A stretch of 64,000 bases of DNA from Macrothele yani (Eukaryota > Arthropoda > Arachnida > Araneae > Macrothelidae): the NCBI GenBank assembly GCA_039090855.1, contig CM077005.1, positions 79,666,607 through 79,730,606 on the forward strand, read 5' to 3'. The notes beneath the pieces were generated by a model. It saw nothing but the letters and a program-made list of their open reading frames with translations. It was not told the DNA's origin and searched no databases. Of this stretch, positions 36,064 through 47,167 are shown piece after piece. Each line of letters starts with the position of its first letter. The stretch's first letter is position 1. A program made the translations under genes and the position numbers.

Positions 36064-37858
36064 TTATGTCGTCATAAGATGGTTAGATGGTTGTTTCTTC
36101 GTGGGCATCAATAAAATGTCTTCCTGAATAGAAATATTTGCCAGAGAAGCAAGTCTATCTTGGGAACTAGTGTTTCTTGAGCAAGTTTGTATTCTTTTAA
36201 GAAAACTTCTTTCCACTAGCACACTTGTAGATGGAATTGTCAAACTGAGGAAAACCAGTTTATAATCTTCGGTAACAATGTCTTTGTCTCCGTGAAACAC
36301 TCGAAGGAGTTCTTGATTCAATATATTCCTTAATTTTTCATCGGCATATACAAGACTCAGTTCATTTTTAAGGCGCTGGTGTTTAGTAAATATGTTTCCG
36401 TAAAAATGTAGATTTTCAAGAGCGCGAGTGGGAAAGCATGCATTAAATTATTCGAATTTGGTTGTGTCAACAAGTCGGACAAATTGAAGTTTCTTACAGT
36501 CTTGAAATCTTATATCCATTTCCATAAGAATGTGGTCCAAAATTTCAAAATACAATTGTTTATAATTTTGAAAAATTGTTTCCTGTGTAAGAGCAGCATA
36601 TTCCCGTGCTTATTTCTGTGATTTTGCTAGCTTTTCCTAACTGTGTTTCAAATAACTCATCGTTCCTTTTATGGCTCAAAATTTCACGAGTTTTTTTTGT
36701 TTTGTTTTTTAATTTGAGTTACACAGTAGTTTATGTTTACTTATTTTTTTCTTCAAAAGTTCGAATAATAGATCGATGGAGCCAAAAATGTAAATTCGAA
36801 AGTGTTCATGTCATTCAAAAACCCCTTGGCAAGATGAATTGATTTTTTGTCTGATTATTCGTTATTCGTCAGAAATCCGAACACTTCCTTTAATTTATCC
36901 CAATCTTCAACAACTACACTTACTAATTTCGAAGTGGAGGACCATCGAGTTTCTGTTATGGTTGGTCTGCATCTTGCGGTTGTTGATATAAGTGTATAAG
37001 ACCGCTTCGCAGAATGGTGAACAAACGAAGCAATTCCACTGAGGCTTCCAAAAAGTATTCGACACTTAGAAATTTTAGAAAAACTGGTGTAATACAAGAT
37101 TCAAACGATGAACTAAGCATTGAACAAAAACAGTTTGAGAAGCTTTATCCTTGACTTTTTTTTCTGTAGCCCATTTAAGTGTCCAGAGATTATACTTGCC
37201 CCATCGTAACATTGTTCTATTTATTTGTGTTGGTAATCAGACTGTTCCAAAATTTTGTCTAGCATTTTGTATAAAGCTCCTGACGCTCTATCTTCATTCA
37301 CATCATGGAAACCCAAAAATCCTTCAACCAACACCTTCCGAATCAACAATCAAAAGTTATTTAATTTTTGACGTGATCGTTTATATATTCAGAAATACAT
37401 TCAATTAATTCATTTTGAATAGTTTTTTTATCCTTTCGTATTGATTTTCAATTTCTAAAGAACTTCTTCATATCAATAATGAAAGTAATTCAATGAAATT
37501 TCTACGATTTATCAAGCCCATGCTTTCGTCATGGCCATGGAATGCTAGTTCTTGTTTGCTCAAACACAGTATAGACTAATACTGCATCAATCAGTGTCTG
37601 CAGAAAAAGTCTATTTAAACGAACGGTTTCGTTAAAATACGTTTTCAAAAGCCTAGCATTCTTCCTCAGGGCATCGACAATGGTGTTTTGAATTTTTTCA
37701 AAATTCCTTAACATTAATCCGCATTTCAGGTGTTCGCAAGAATCACGATGTTTATGAAGTGACCATGTTACGCTTAATAAATCTGAGAATCCGTCTTTAT
37801 TCCACGCCGAATGTTTATTACTAAAAATAAGCAGGGCCAAAAAAAAAAAAATTAACAC
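36064..37858 (-). pseudogene. hAT transposase pseudogene (ZMYM1-like type)
   Basis: The C-terminus reads LSLTIPSTSVLVERSFLKRI followed by SSQDRLASLANISI, the hAT dimerisation block that contains the last catalytic Glu region. Upstream, 36855-37097 carries TITETRWSSTSK and VVEDWDKLKEVFG, the usual segment before it. The part at 37529-37858 contains AWNKDGFSDL and HKHRDSCEHLKC, like the N-terminal part of ZMYM1/zinc-finger-MYM-like hAT proteins. Many stops and shifts separate these blocks, so it is dead. Confidence 0.8.
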
Positions 37859-37859
37859 A

Positions 37860-38165
37860 AATGATCATACGTAGAGGATTTTAGGAAGGGAGTGTCTGAC
37901 CCCAGGGCTTAAACAACCCTTAGAAATAGGAAGCTAGGAGATTTGGGCTAGAGTGCCCGATAGAAAAGTGACACGGAAGCGAAGTAGAAAGGGAGAGGAA
38001 GACGCCGTTATTTATTACCGGGGGCCAGTACACGGGTCCGATGGTTTAACGTGCCCATCCGACGCACCGCGGATATTTAGTGGATCGAACGTTCGTACCT
38101 GCCTGGGATCGAGCCTGGGGTACTTTCCCCGGCAGTCACGAACGTTGCCCACTAGGCCACCGCGG
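37860..38165 (-). mobile_element. SINE inserted in the hAT element
   Basis: From 38165 the minus strand reads GCCGCGGTGGCCTAGTGGGC, an A-box-like head, then CAGGCTCGATCCCAGGC, a B-box-like motif, then GGTGCGTCGGATGGGCACG. The flanks are similar: A-run then ATTAACACA at 37840-37856 and A-run then ATAACACAG at 38166-38184, a likely target duplication. The head differs from the 30412 family, so this is a separate SINE family. It must be younger than the hAT insertion. Confidence 0.7.
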
Positions 38166-38991
38166 CAAAAAAAAAAATAACACAGAAGTGCAGCAAATCC
38201 ATTTATATTCAGTAAACCAACAATTTTTAAAATTAATATTATTAGATTTACCGCTCTTCTTGATTTGAGTTTGCAATAAATTACAAACAATGTCGTCCAC
38301 AGGATGCATACTAAAAACTATCACTATCAGTTAAATTGTACACAAACCTAAAATATCAGTTAAAGCTTTCAACAAATAATCACAAAGCACGAAAGAACAA
38401 ATTCCTTTCGGAAAATAATGTACCACAGCACCACAAGAAAAAACCCTAGTAGATTGCATGGTATCCTGGTAGTCCGCCCACTCCACCGTGATCTCTCACG
38501 ACTTTACGCTCAAAAACTGAAAGATGCAGAGGTAAGGCGCGTGAAGCTGAAACACTTCACTTGAGCGAGCAGATTGGGGAGGGTGACGTCACGGTTACCA
38601 TGAGAACTCGGCGAAAAACTGCAGTCTTCCAAGCATTCTCATTTCGGCTGTTCACTTGCACTGTTTTGCGTATAAGGATTTGTTTTTCGTATTGAGCGCG
38701 CCATGTGAATTAATATCTATTTAAAATTTCGAGTATTTTGGAACTGAATAAAGGCAAAAAAGAATATATTATAAAAGAATACTGAATAAAACTTTATTTT
38801 GAGTAAAATAGGTAAAGAGGCACTTCACCTACTTCACCTGAAAAGCCGCCACTGGCAGGCGGCAGAAAATCTCCATTCTGAATATTGTATTTTGTTCAGT
38901 ACTGTGGTTCATTCTGCAGTCATTTATTTCCAACTGGTGTAAATCAAACATCACTGAAACCAAATGGCCGTGATCTTTACAGTTAAGTATA

Positions 38992-39762
38992 CAGGGTGAT
39001 TCAGCTAAGCATGTACACACTTCTGGGAGGGGTAGGTTGCACAAAGACAAATCGGAATTACATAGCAATGCAGGGTTGGAAACGCCATCTTCATGCGGTA
39101 GATGGCGTTGTTCGGCCGCGAGACTGCTGATACGTTCTTTCAAGATACCGTCATTTGTAAACCGCCCGCAGAGGTAGTAGGATGGCTGAGTTCAATGTGG
39201 ATGGCTGAGTACTTCTGTGCAATGTAGTTCCAGCACGATGGGGCTCCCGCCCGTTTCAGCAATGACGTTCGTCATCACTTAAACATGGCATTTGGGCATC
39301 AGTGGATCGGACGTGGCCGGACTGATGCCCAAATCGCCGGACTTAACATGCCTTGATTGCTTCTTCTGGGGTTACATCAAGGGACTAGTGTACGACTCCC
39401 CCGTTGAAAGTGATGAGAACCTTGTAGCACGCATCTCTGTAGCTGCTTCGGAAGTCCAAAATACGCCAGAAATTTTCCGAAATGTACGCGATTCCATGTG
39501 CCAACGATGTCAACCGTGTGTTACAGCTCATGGTCGCAACTTTGAACACCTTCTGTAACCACAATGCATTTCGCAAATGTTTTGTGAGTAATGAAAAACA
39601 TTTTGTTCTCTTACGTGCTGCTCTTTCATTTCCCGTCCTCTCTGCACGCTAGCACATGAAAATGGCATTTCCGACTTACCCTGCGTTGCTATGTGATTCG
39701 GATTTGTCTTTGGGCAACCTACCCCTCCCAGAAGTTTGTACACGCTTAGCTGAATCACCCTG
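38992..39762 (+). mobile_element. Mariner-type element with ~90-bp inverted repeats
   Basis: The left end CAGGGTGATTCAGCTAAGCA and the minus-strand right end CAGGGTGATTCAGCTAAGCG begin inverted repeats of about 90 bp that also share TTCTGGGAGGGGTAGGTTGC and CATAGCAA. TA flanks both sides (38990-38991 and 39763-39764). The 771-bp element retains only the C-terminal part of a transposase (39292-39558), so it is internally deleted. Confidence 0.92.
39292..39558 (+). pseudogene. IS630/mariner-type transposase C-terminal remnant
   Basis: The frame encodes SPDLTCLDCFFWGYIKGLVY, which fits the third catalytic block (PDLT.LD..LWG) of this transposase type, followed by DENLVARISVAASEV and a GRNFEHLL end. 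In intact relatives it is preceded by the DDE core, which is missing here. The ORF start at 39292 (MGISGSD) is probably not the original start. Confidence 0.8.
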
Positions 39763-40254
39763 TATGTTTTCAAGTAGATTTGACAAAGCTACTGTCGCAA
39801 TCCAGAGTATTCACACTGAAATGGATTAGGAGAGGATTTCTCAAACTGTAAGTTGCCACTGCCCTACGAAGTCGCCGCATTACCTGAGGGAAGGCGCATA
39901 ATTCAATGTTGGAAAAAATTAATTTCGTTTCGTTTTTTGTGAACACAACAAACCAGTTTCAATGATATTTTACAGAATTTATTGTTGCAGTGGGAAAAAG
40001 TTAGCTCCTTGCCACCAGAATGAATGCGAAACCATTATCAGCTACAGTGTTCCTGTACCAACACAGTATGCTACCCATCCCAGTGTAAGTAATCAGACAG
40101 TCAAAGCAGGTACAATTTCGATATGTTAATCATCACCGCTTCCCGTAAAAGCTGTACATTTCCGTTCAGGCATTGTTAAAGTTTTTAATTGGAAATTAAC
40201 ACTGTTACTGTTTGCGAACCAGGGTAATGAATAATTTTATAAATGTAAATAAAA

Positions 40255-41770
40255 AGACGTGAAGCGATGGTATCAAAGAGGGATGAGGAGAGGAAGCGTG
40301 AACACAAGAAGAATGATGACAGCTGTTTCGAGTGGTTCTATTGCCGTTAAAGCTCGTCTTTCATCATACAAAGCATCATATCACGTAGCAAAATGCAAAA
40401 AAAAAAAAAACCGCGTTCGATTCCTGAAGAACTTGTTTTGCCATCAACTATAGATATGGCTTCAATTATGTTCCGTGAGGCTGATGCAAAACAATTTTTG
40501 AGTGCGCCTTCATTTAATAACACTATTGGCAGCTGTATTCAGACATACACTAACTGACGAAATGAAGAATCAGCCGACTGAGAAACTGAAAGGTAGATAT
40601 AAGTAGCTCTTCAACTTAATGAGGCAACAGACAACAATGACGACGCCTATTTGATGTTATTTGCGTTTCATGAATTGACATTCTTCAAGAGTATTGTAGC
40701 CGGATGTAAATCTCAGGATCTGTTTGAAATCATTGATTCCTTTATGGATGAAAATAACATTGACTGGATAAAAGCTGGAGCTCGTACAATGTCGGGCCAC
40801 TACGATGGACCACGAATTTTGATTCACAGCAAAGCTTCTGTTGCACTGGGGATCTATTGTGTTATTCAAGGGGAAGCTATTGCCTCGCGATATGTGAGTT
40901 ATTCATCGAATGAAGTACTAGAAACAGTCATAAAAGTCCTCAGCTTTTTTAAAAACCAGAGAGTTCAAGGCAAGATTTTTTCAATTGTGCATCGATATGG
41001 AAGCTGTGCGTACTGCTCTGTTGTAAAATTGTAACAATAGACGTGTGTTCAGAGGTAGTGTGCTTCCTCGTGTGAAGGAATTGAGAAGCAAACTGTAAGT
41101 TTCTCCAGTAGAAGGAAATCAAACTAATTGTGACAGTTCATTGACAGTAACTTTTCTACTAGCTAGCATATATTTAGGGCATTTTTGAGAAATTAAGCTT
41201 TTCTTGTATAGATAGCATTGAAAGGTAATGAAAACCATATACTGCGATTCGTTGATAAAATTAATGCATCCAAATAAAAAATAAAAAAGCTTGATTTGTG
41301 GAAGACAACATTTGAGCAATAGAATGAAAGAAAGAACTGACAGATTTCCTCTGTCGAAAACGTTTTCAGTAGAGAAATGAAGTGCAGCTACGAGTTGATC
41401 TGAAATGTTCGTTTACAGATCATTTGACAGACCAAGGACTTTAATCAACACATCTGGCTTAGAGAACCATCCGATGCATATCTGCCATCAAGTTTCACAA
41501 CTCAATTGGAGGAATAGCTAAAAGGTGCTTCCTCAGATTCCATGTTGCAGATCAGATTTCCTACCACGTCATTATCTGGATTTATGAACTCTGTAAAGAG
41601 AGAGTATTTGCACACCAGGAGCAAAGACCTGGGAGCAAAGACCTGGGAGTTTTTACCATTTGAAACTTCCTACTTATACCAAGCAGGATTTTCTGCAGTA
41701 GCAGTAGTCACGTTGAAGCTCAAAAATAAATGTGGGGAAAGGAAATGGATGTTGTTGTGTTCATAATGCT
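40255..41770 (+). pseudogene. Second hAT transposase remnant (ZBED/SCAND3-like type)
   Basis: A plus-strand reading contains PEELVLPSTIDMASIMFREA (40420-40480), VALQLNEATD (40598-40630) and then the open part 40651-41034 with LMLFAFHELTF, DIFEI-like CKSQDLFEIIDSF, and RTMSGHYDG, where GA..M.GR..G is usual for the second catalytic region. It matches the layout of ZBED5/8 and SCAND3-type hAT proteins. Frameshifts lie before 40598 and after 41034. The later part to 41770 has only weak similarity. No terminal repeats were found. Confidence 0.7.
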
Positions 41771-42550
41771 TCCATGTTTTGAGGATTTCATATTTTTCTG
41801 GATTCTATATTCATTATGACTGCTCATTATTAACGAGGCATTTCTATAATCTCAATTTCAGATTTTTTTTTATATTACACGGTATCGTAAACTGGAATTA
41901 ATGAAGTGAGGCTTAAGACAGAAAAGCTTAGGAACCCTTTGATTAGGGAGTTTTATTTTACTTTTCTCTTAACGTCACTACTCTTTTTACTCAACTTCTT
42001 CTTTGAAATGTAGCGCCAGAAATGCTGTGGTCATGTAATATTTCCATTAAGGAGTTCCTTGTAAAAATGTTACTGCGTTTCGGTTGCTCGTTTCCAAAAC
42101 AAACTTGTCTGTTTTGGAATATTTGTCAATAGCTTAACTTTTCTTTTTGCCTGATTCATTATTGTTTTAATCATTCCGCTCCCTCAGCTTTTTCTTTTGC
42201 CTGTAATGATTATAACATAATACGCGATTGCATAAAGTGGCTTTCAAAACTTTGTAACAACTAGCTTTCACCTATCGGCAGCTTAAAGCAAGCACTTAAA
42301 AGACGGCGAATAATTTGATTTTATACTTTTTTTAGTCAGTTTTTAAATGTGTTTGGTAAAACACAATTAAAAAAAGCTATTTGAAAGTAAAGGAAAATCC
42401 ATCATTCGCAAACAAACAAGAGCTCATTTAAGATGAACTCTCCAAAACCAACGTATTCTCTCCAAGTTAAACACCACTTTCCCTCATGTATGCTGCCACT
42501 GATCAAACCTGTGTATGTGTGTATATATAGAATACGTCTTGTAAAAATGC

Positions 42551-42800
42551 ACAGTTGTCATCATCATCATCATTGTCAACCACTTACAATCTACTGATGG
42601 TTGAAGGTCTTCCCAACTTTCCTCCACAACGGCCTGTCTTGGGACAGGCTCATCCATGTTACTCCCGCATGCTTTCGAATTTCATCCACCCATATCCCAC
42701 GTGGTCTTCTTCTGGGTCTTTTCCTGTCCCTTGGAATCCAGTCTAAAATTTCGGTTGTCCAACGGTGCTTCGTCCTTCTGGCTGTATGTGCAGCCCATTG
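42551..42800 (-). mobile_element. RTE-type LINE 3' end, piece 1 of 3
   Basis: This is the 3' end of a LINE read on the minus strand, matching the copy at 52290-52890. It encodes the segment SHQHNVCQERAMGCTYSQKD in a shifted frame over the region that reads WTGHIARKTDHRWTAEILDW in the better copy. The 3' tail is an ATG-type simple repeat at 42556-42573. The LINE is interrupted at 42800 by a 2.6-kb retroelement and continues at 45386. Confidence 0.85.
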
Positions 42801-45385
42801 CTCGTTCTTGACAGACGTTGTGTTGGTGGCTTCTACATTTTATGCATTCTAGTGTGATATACCTCGTCCTGCATTCACCTTTTACGCGCCTTGCCTGTTT
42901 AACGGTACTGTGTACGTTTTGAGCTACTTTTCTGAAAATATGATCCTTGTGTTTGTTCACATTCCTTCGTTTTCTTATTGTTAGCTCGTTTGTTTACGTT
43001 TGGAATCTGCCAACATGGCGGCTTACGGTCTATCCTTATCATCTGTGGGCATGGCGGATACACGTTACGTCGCACTTCTCACTTCCATGGAAGTTGACAT
43101 ACTCTCGTCCTCAGATGTGTCACTTCAAATGCCTTCCTAGCTTTCTGGTACTCCTGCTATGGTGCCTTACATGGACTTGGCTGCGCCTTCTGCTTCTGCC
43201 TCTGCCTCGGTGCCCTCCCTGGGTACTGCTGCGACTACTGCATTGCCTTGTGCCTCTGCTCCACTTTCCTCTCTGCCTTCTGTGCCAGCAGGCTACGCAC
43301 AGACTTCTCTTCCGTGGATGTCATTTGCCTCTGCAGTGCAGCGAGGCGCTGTTCTACGTCAGCTTCTTCTTAACCTGATGGTCTCTTGCAATCAACACCT
43401 ATTATTCAAGTATCCAATCACACGGTTAAGGTAACGATTAATGGAAATTCGCAGATTATCAATGAGTTCTACAATCTCCTGGATAGAGGTATGTTCTTTC
43501 ATGCCTTACTGAATACTCCTTGGACACGCTGCATGGAGACCTTTCAGGTCATGTGTCGTCCGCATCTATTGCCGCATTTCTCGTACCCTCGGTTTATCTC
43601 AGTGCAGTTCCAGCGCAAAGAGGATGATGACTTTATTTTTGCATACGGACTTTCGATTGGAACAAATCATCTCATCCCTTTGCCTCTTTCCAGGCGCTCG
43701 GTAAACATCACGTTCTATCTTGTTCCACAGGAAGTGCCTGATATTGCGCTTCCTCTCGTTGTTAAACATGTGTGTAAATTGTGGGCACAGTCCGTCGCCT
43801 TTCTGACGCTCCATGCGAAACTCTATTTGCACGTGCTACAGGACCTCGCCGCTAATTCTTGGTCGTCTTTTCCACTGAGAACGCCTTGGCGGATTGCCCG
43901 ACAGAGGCTACTGTTGGGATCGGCTCACGCACTTAAAGTTTCAAGATTTTCACCACTCACTATTGCCCTCACTGTCTTACACAGAATCACACCACTGCCT
44001 CCTGTGTGCGCGTACGCCGTGGTTTTTCTTCCAGCTCGCATCCCGATGCCGATCACTTGGGTCCTTCAACCATCCCTTCTCCCAATGGCTTGTCTACCGC
44101 CACATCTCCGTTCCTCCGTCCGACGCACATTCCTCTCCAGGAGAATGATCCCTTTCCTCCTCTTCAGCACTGTACGGTAGTGCATTCTCTTTCTGGGTTA
44201 GCAGAAATGTCTTCCATTACTGATGTGTCTACGGCGGAGTGTTCCGACTCTGATGTGTTGAGTGGTGCTTCGGCAGTCCGGCCTCCTGGCTCTCCTCCTT
44301 GTCTCTTGCATATCGGATCTTTATCTACGAACTTGTTTACTGTTTCCCTGTTGCCGCACCTTCCTGATGCCTCGTCTGTGATTCCAGTGTTCACTGATGC
44401 TGCTCGGATACAAACTGATTCCTCGACGCTACCTGTTTCCTCGTCTCTCGTTTTGGGTGGTCTTCTTGATCGGCCAATGGATTCATCTGCCTCAACTCTG
44501 TCTTCGAAACGGACTGGAACTTTCGCAGGCTCTGTGAAACAGTAAAAGGTAAAACATCTTACTATTACTCGTTCTGTGGCCTTATCTGGTGTCCTCGATG
44601 CTTCCAGTTCAGCTTTTTCTCCGCCTGATGACACTTCGATTAGTATGCATCTCCGTTCTGGTCCTGTTAATCCTCTCTCTGATGCTGAGGTTGCACAGGC
44701 CTTTGATACGTTCCCTCCGGTTCCTGGATCTCCGCCCAGACAGCAACTTTTATGCCTCTTACAACCTGCTGGTATAGTTGTTTGTGCTAAAGAATTCCTC
44801 CAATCACCTGATATTGACCTGAGTGCAGCGGTGATGCAATTTGAAGCTTATGTATCATTTTTCAAATCATTGTGTGTTACAGATCCTAGGTACCAGGTTT
44901 TCATGAGACGTTACACTCGCCGGATCGCCTCCTTGCAGAACCTCGCTGAGCAACTTCTTTGTGCTTCCTCACCTCCTCACGCAGATGACTTTTAGCTTTT
45001 CTCTCCACACCAATTACTTTTAATTCTCTCCGGCGCCGTTTTCTACTTTATGGTCGCTGGATCCTCTGGGCTTGGCATCTTCCTGAACCCTTAACAAATA
45101 TTATCACGTTTCTTGTGTTGCTTCATGTCTTATTCTGTGCCGTTATGCGTTTCCTTATTTGTGAGCATAACTTTTTTTGTGTGTACTGTGTTTAAAACGA
45201 TGTCCCTTCGCAATGGTCTTGCGCTCCTTATGTATGATCTCGAGTTCGTGTTGCATTGAGGATATCCCTGTACTTCCTAATTTATGGTTTCTGTACTGCA
45301 CATTTCAGTGATATCTCTTATGTTTGTAATTCCATTATCTCAATAAACTGGGTACCACTGGTGCCCACAGTTACCAAAGCCAAAG
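42801..45385 (+). mobile_element. Gag-only retroelement nested in the RTE LINE
   Basis: The element splits the LINE between CCCATTG (ending 42800) and CCATTGCCATTTC (from 45386), so CCATTG is a short target duplication. It carries a gag-like ORF set (43015-44998), a 3' region of about 390 bp with AATAAA at 45342-45347 and an end rich in A and C (CAGTTACCAAAGCCAAAG). It has no endonuclease or reverse transcriptase frame. Its size and layout parallel the element at 12163 but the sequence is not evidently the same family. Confidence 0.75.
43015..44998 (+). pseudogene. Gag-like ORF, frameshifted
   Basis: The start ATG at 43015 gives MAAYGLSLSSVGMADTRYVA. A stop at 43138 interrupts the frame before VPYMDLAAPSASASASVPSL, a Ser/Ala/Pro-rich stretch. 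Near 43385 the reading shifts to one with VSNHTVKVTINGNSQIINEF and FQRKEDDDFIFAYG, a globular-looking part. A further shift before 44006 leads to a Ser/Pro-rich part ending near 44545, and after one stop the frame continues to 44995 with SPDIDLSAAVMQFEAYVSFF. Cys and His pairs occur near 43770-43990 but I cannot define a zinc knuckle. The gag assignment is inferred from layout and composition. Confidence 0.5.
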
Positions 45386-45617
45386 CCATTGCCATTTCAG
45401 GGATTTTACTCTAATCATGATGTCTTCCACTCTTGTAATTTTCCTGATCCATGGGTTCCTCTTCTTATCTCTCTTGGTTACACAAAGTATACACCTCTCT
45501 ATGCACCTTCCCCTTGTCTGCAGTCTTTGTGTGTCCTTTTTAGTTAGATCCACGTTTCTGCACCATGCGTAAGCACTCGAAGGATTCATTCATCAAACAC
45601 TTTTCCATTAAGACATG
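45386..45617 (-). mobile_element. RTE-type LINE, piece 2 of 3
   Basis: This continues the LINE from 42800. On the minus strand it encodes CRNVDLTKKDTQRLQTRGRC and RCILCVTKRDKKRNPWIRK, the C-terminal region of RTE endonuclease-reverse transcriptases after the catalytic domain, and then VEDIMIRVKSLKWQW. It is interrupted at 45617 by a Tc1 element and continues at 46785. Confidence 0.87.
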
Positions 45618-46784
45618 CACTGAAGCGCCAAAAGTAATGGGATACGTACCTACTACCGTGTAGGACATCCTCTAGCCCGGAAGTGCAGCAACTCGACGTG
45701 GCATCGATTCCACAAGTGGACGGAAGAATTCTGGAACGATGTTTAGCCATGCCATCTGAATTGCCGTGTACAGTTGGACCTTGCCAGCACGTCCCATAAG
45801 TATCCTATTGGGTTCACGTCGGGCGAACGTGGTGGCCACACCATCAGTCGGAGCTGTTCAGAATGCTGCACGACTAATTTTGGACAACTTGTGCCGGATG
45901 ACATGGTGCATTGTCCGCCAGGAAAATCCCATCGTTGTTGGGGTACATGAAGACCATGAAAGGCTACAAATGGTCACTCAGCAGAGCAACAAAACGGTTA
46001 CCGGTTAATGACGTGTTTATGAGGACAAGGGGACCCAAACTGTGCCACGTAAAGACACCCTACTCATGTATGGAACCACCACCAGTTTGTACAGTACCTT
46101 GTTGACAGCTTGGGTCCATGGCCTTATGAGATCTGCGCCGCACCGAACCCTACGATCAGCTCGTAACAACTGGTCGCGTGACTCATCGGACTACGCCACA
46201 TGTTGTCAGTCTTCCAGGGTCCAATTACCATGTTCACGAGCACAGGCGATGCGCTGTGTCCGTGCCAAAAGGCGCTCTGGTGGGTCTCTTGTTCCCATAC
46301 CCCATGGATGCTACACTACGCTGCACTGACCTGACGGATATGTCTCTGGTACCTCCTGCATTGAATGTGGATGTTATTTGAGCCACTGTCGCTTATCTGT
46401 TAGCATGGACAATCCTATTAAGACGTCGCGGGTCACTGTAATTCAGCCCCCGTGATCGGCCACTGCGCTGTCCACGGTGGGTGGTAATGCTTTCCATGAG
46501 GTATTCTCGGTACACACGTGACACCGTGGGTCGAAGAATGTTGAAAGTTCGCGCAACTTCGGAAAATGCATTTCCAATCCGTGTGGCTGCCACTGCCATG
46601 CCTCGTCCGAACTCCAACAATTTACGTCGGCTTGCCATAATCCTACTGGCAGTTGTTCAACTTGACTCACGAAATTACACCTCGCAACTGATAAAAATCG
46701 CGACGTGTGTCGAAGCCTTTATACGACGGTAGCTCCAGTTAAAAATTTGCATACTGCTATCCCATGACTTTTGGCACTTCACTG
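45618..46784 (-). mobile_element. Tc1-like transposon nested in the RTE LINE
   Basis: Ends: CACTGAAGCGCCAAAAGTAA at the left, and CAGTGAAGTGCCAAAAGTCA on the minus strand from 46784. TA follows at 46785-46786; the left copy reads TG, probably mutated. Removing 1167 bp restores the LINE order seen at 52760. The minus strand encodes a broken transposase: helix-turn-helix segment VARTFNILRPTVSRVYREYL (46393-46638) and a C-terminal LVESMPRRVAA-type stretch near 45690-45720. Confidence 0.9.
46393..46638 (-). pseudogene. Tc1-like transposase N-terminal remnant
   Basis: MASRRKLLEFGRGMAVAATR leads into the paired-type helix-turn-helix SEVARTFNILRPTVSRVYRE. The frame ends at RLNRIVHANR where intact relatives continue into the second DNA-binding helix and the DDE core. 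Downstream blocks lie in other frames to about 45690. Confidence 0.8.
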
Positions 46785-46856
46785 TAATGCTATCTAAAAA
46801 TTGCACAGTTTATTATAAAACCTCTCCATCCAAGTTTTATACGCCGATTAATTTCT
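46785..46856 (-). mobile_element. RTE-type LINE, piece 3 of 3
   Basis: The plus strand contains CCAAGTTTTATACGCCGATT, which matches CAAGTTTTATACGCCGATTAA at 52810 in the other copy. The match stops near 46856, probably the 5' truncation point or a junction with the adjoining Tigger sequence. Confidence 0.75.
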
Positions 46857-46984
46857 ACAGCATTGCGACGCCGACGGGTCGCCTACAGGGGATGGGAGTA
46901 TTGCCTCCACACTCCCCTCCCCCTTCTCCTCAAACTTTTTTCCCTCTGTAAAACAGGTTCAGTTTGTTTCAAGCTCTCTAACCG

Positions 46985-47167
46985 ACGGTGTGTATTCGCG
47001 ATGTCGAAATGAAAATCTCTCAGTGTTGTGGAAAGCGTGGAGTTGTTGAAAAACGTGGACAGTGGAATGCGCAAAAAAGATATTGCGGTTAAATTTGGTG
47101 TTTCCCCAAGTACCGTGTCTCGACAATTATAAACAAGAAAGATGACACCGAATTTTCGGGTGTGATA
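46985..47167 (+). mobile_element. Tigger/pogo element, 5' piece
   Basis: The plus strand from about 47017 encodes SVVESVELLKNVDSGMRKKD and then IAVKFGVSPSTVSRQ, the N-terminal helix-turn-helix of Tigger/pogo transposases. The reading ends at a stop just before the inserted modular element. The left terminus is not visible; sequence 46857-46985 is unassigned. Confidence 0.82.

Larger units (their letters stand above)
35910..38854 (-). mobile_element. hAT DNA transposon with 8-bp target duplication
   Basis: The terminal repeats CAGTGGCGGCTCG and, on the minus strand, CAGTGGCGGCTTTTC are flanked by the 8-bp duplication GCAGGCGG (35902-35909 and 38855-38862), the hallmark of hAT elements. The 2945-bp element carries a degenerate minus-strand transposase and a SINE inserted in its 5' part (37860-38165). 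It sits 137 bp from the next element. Confidence 0.93.
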
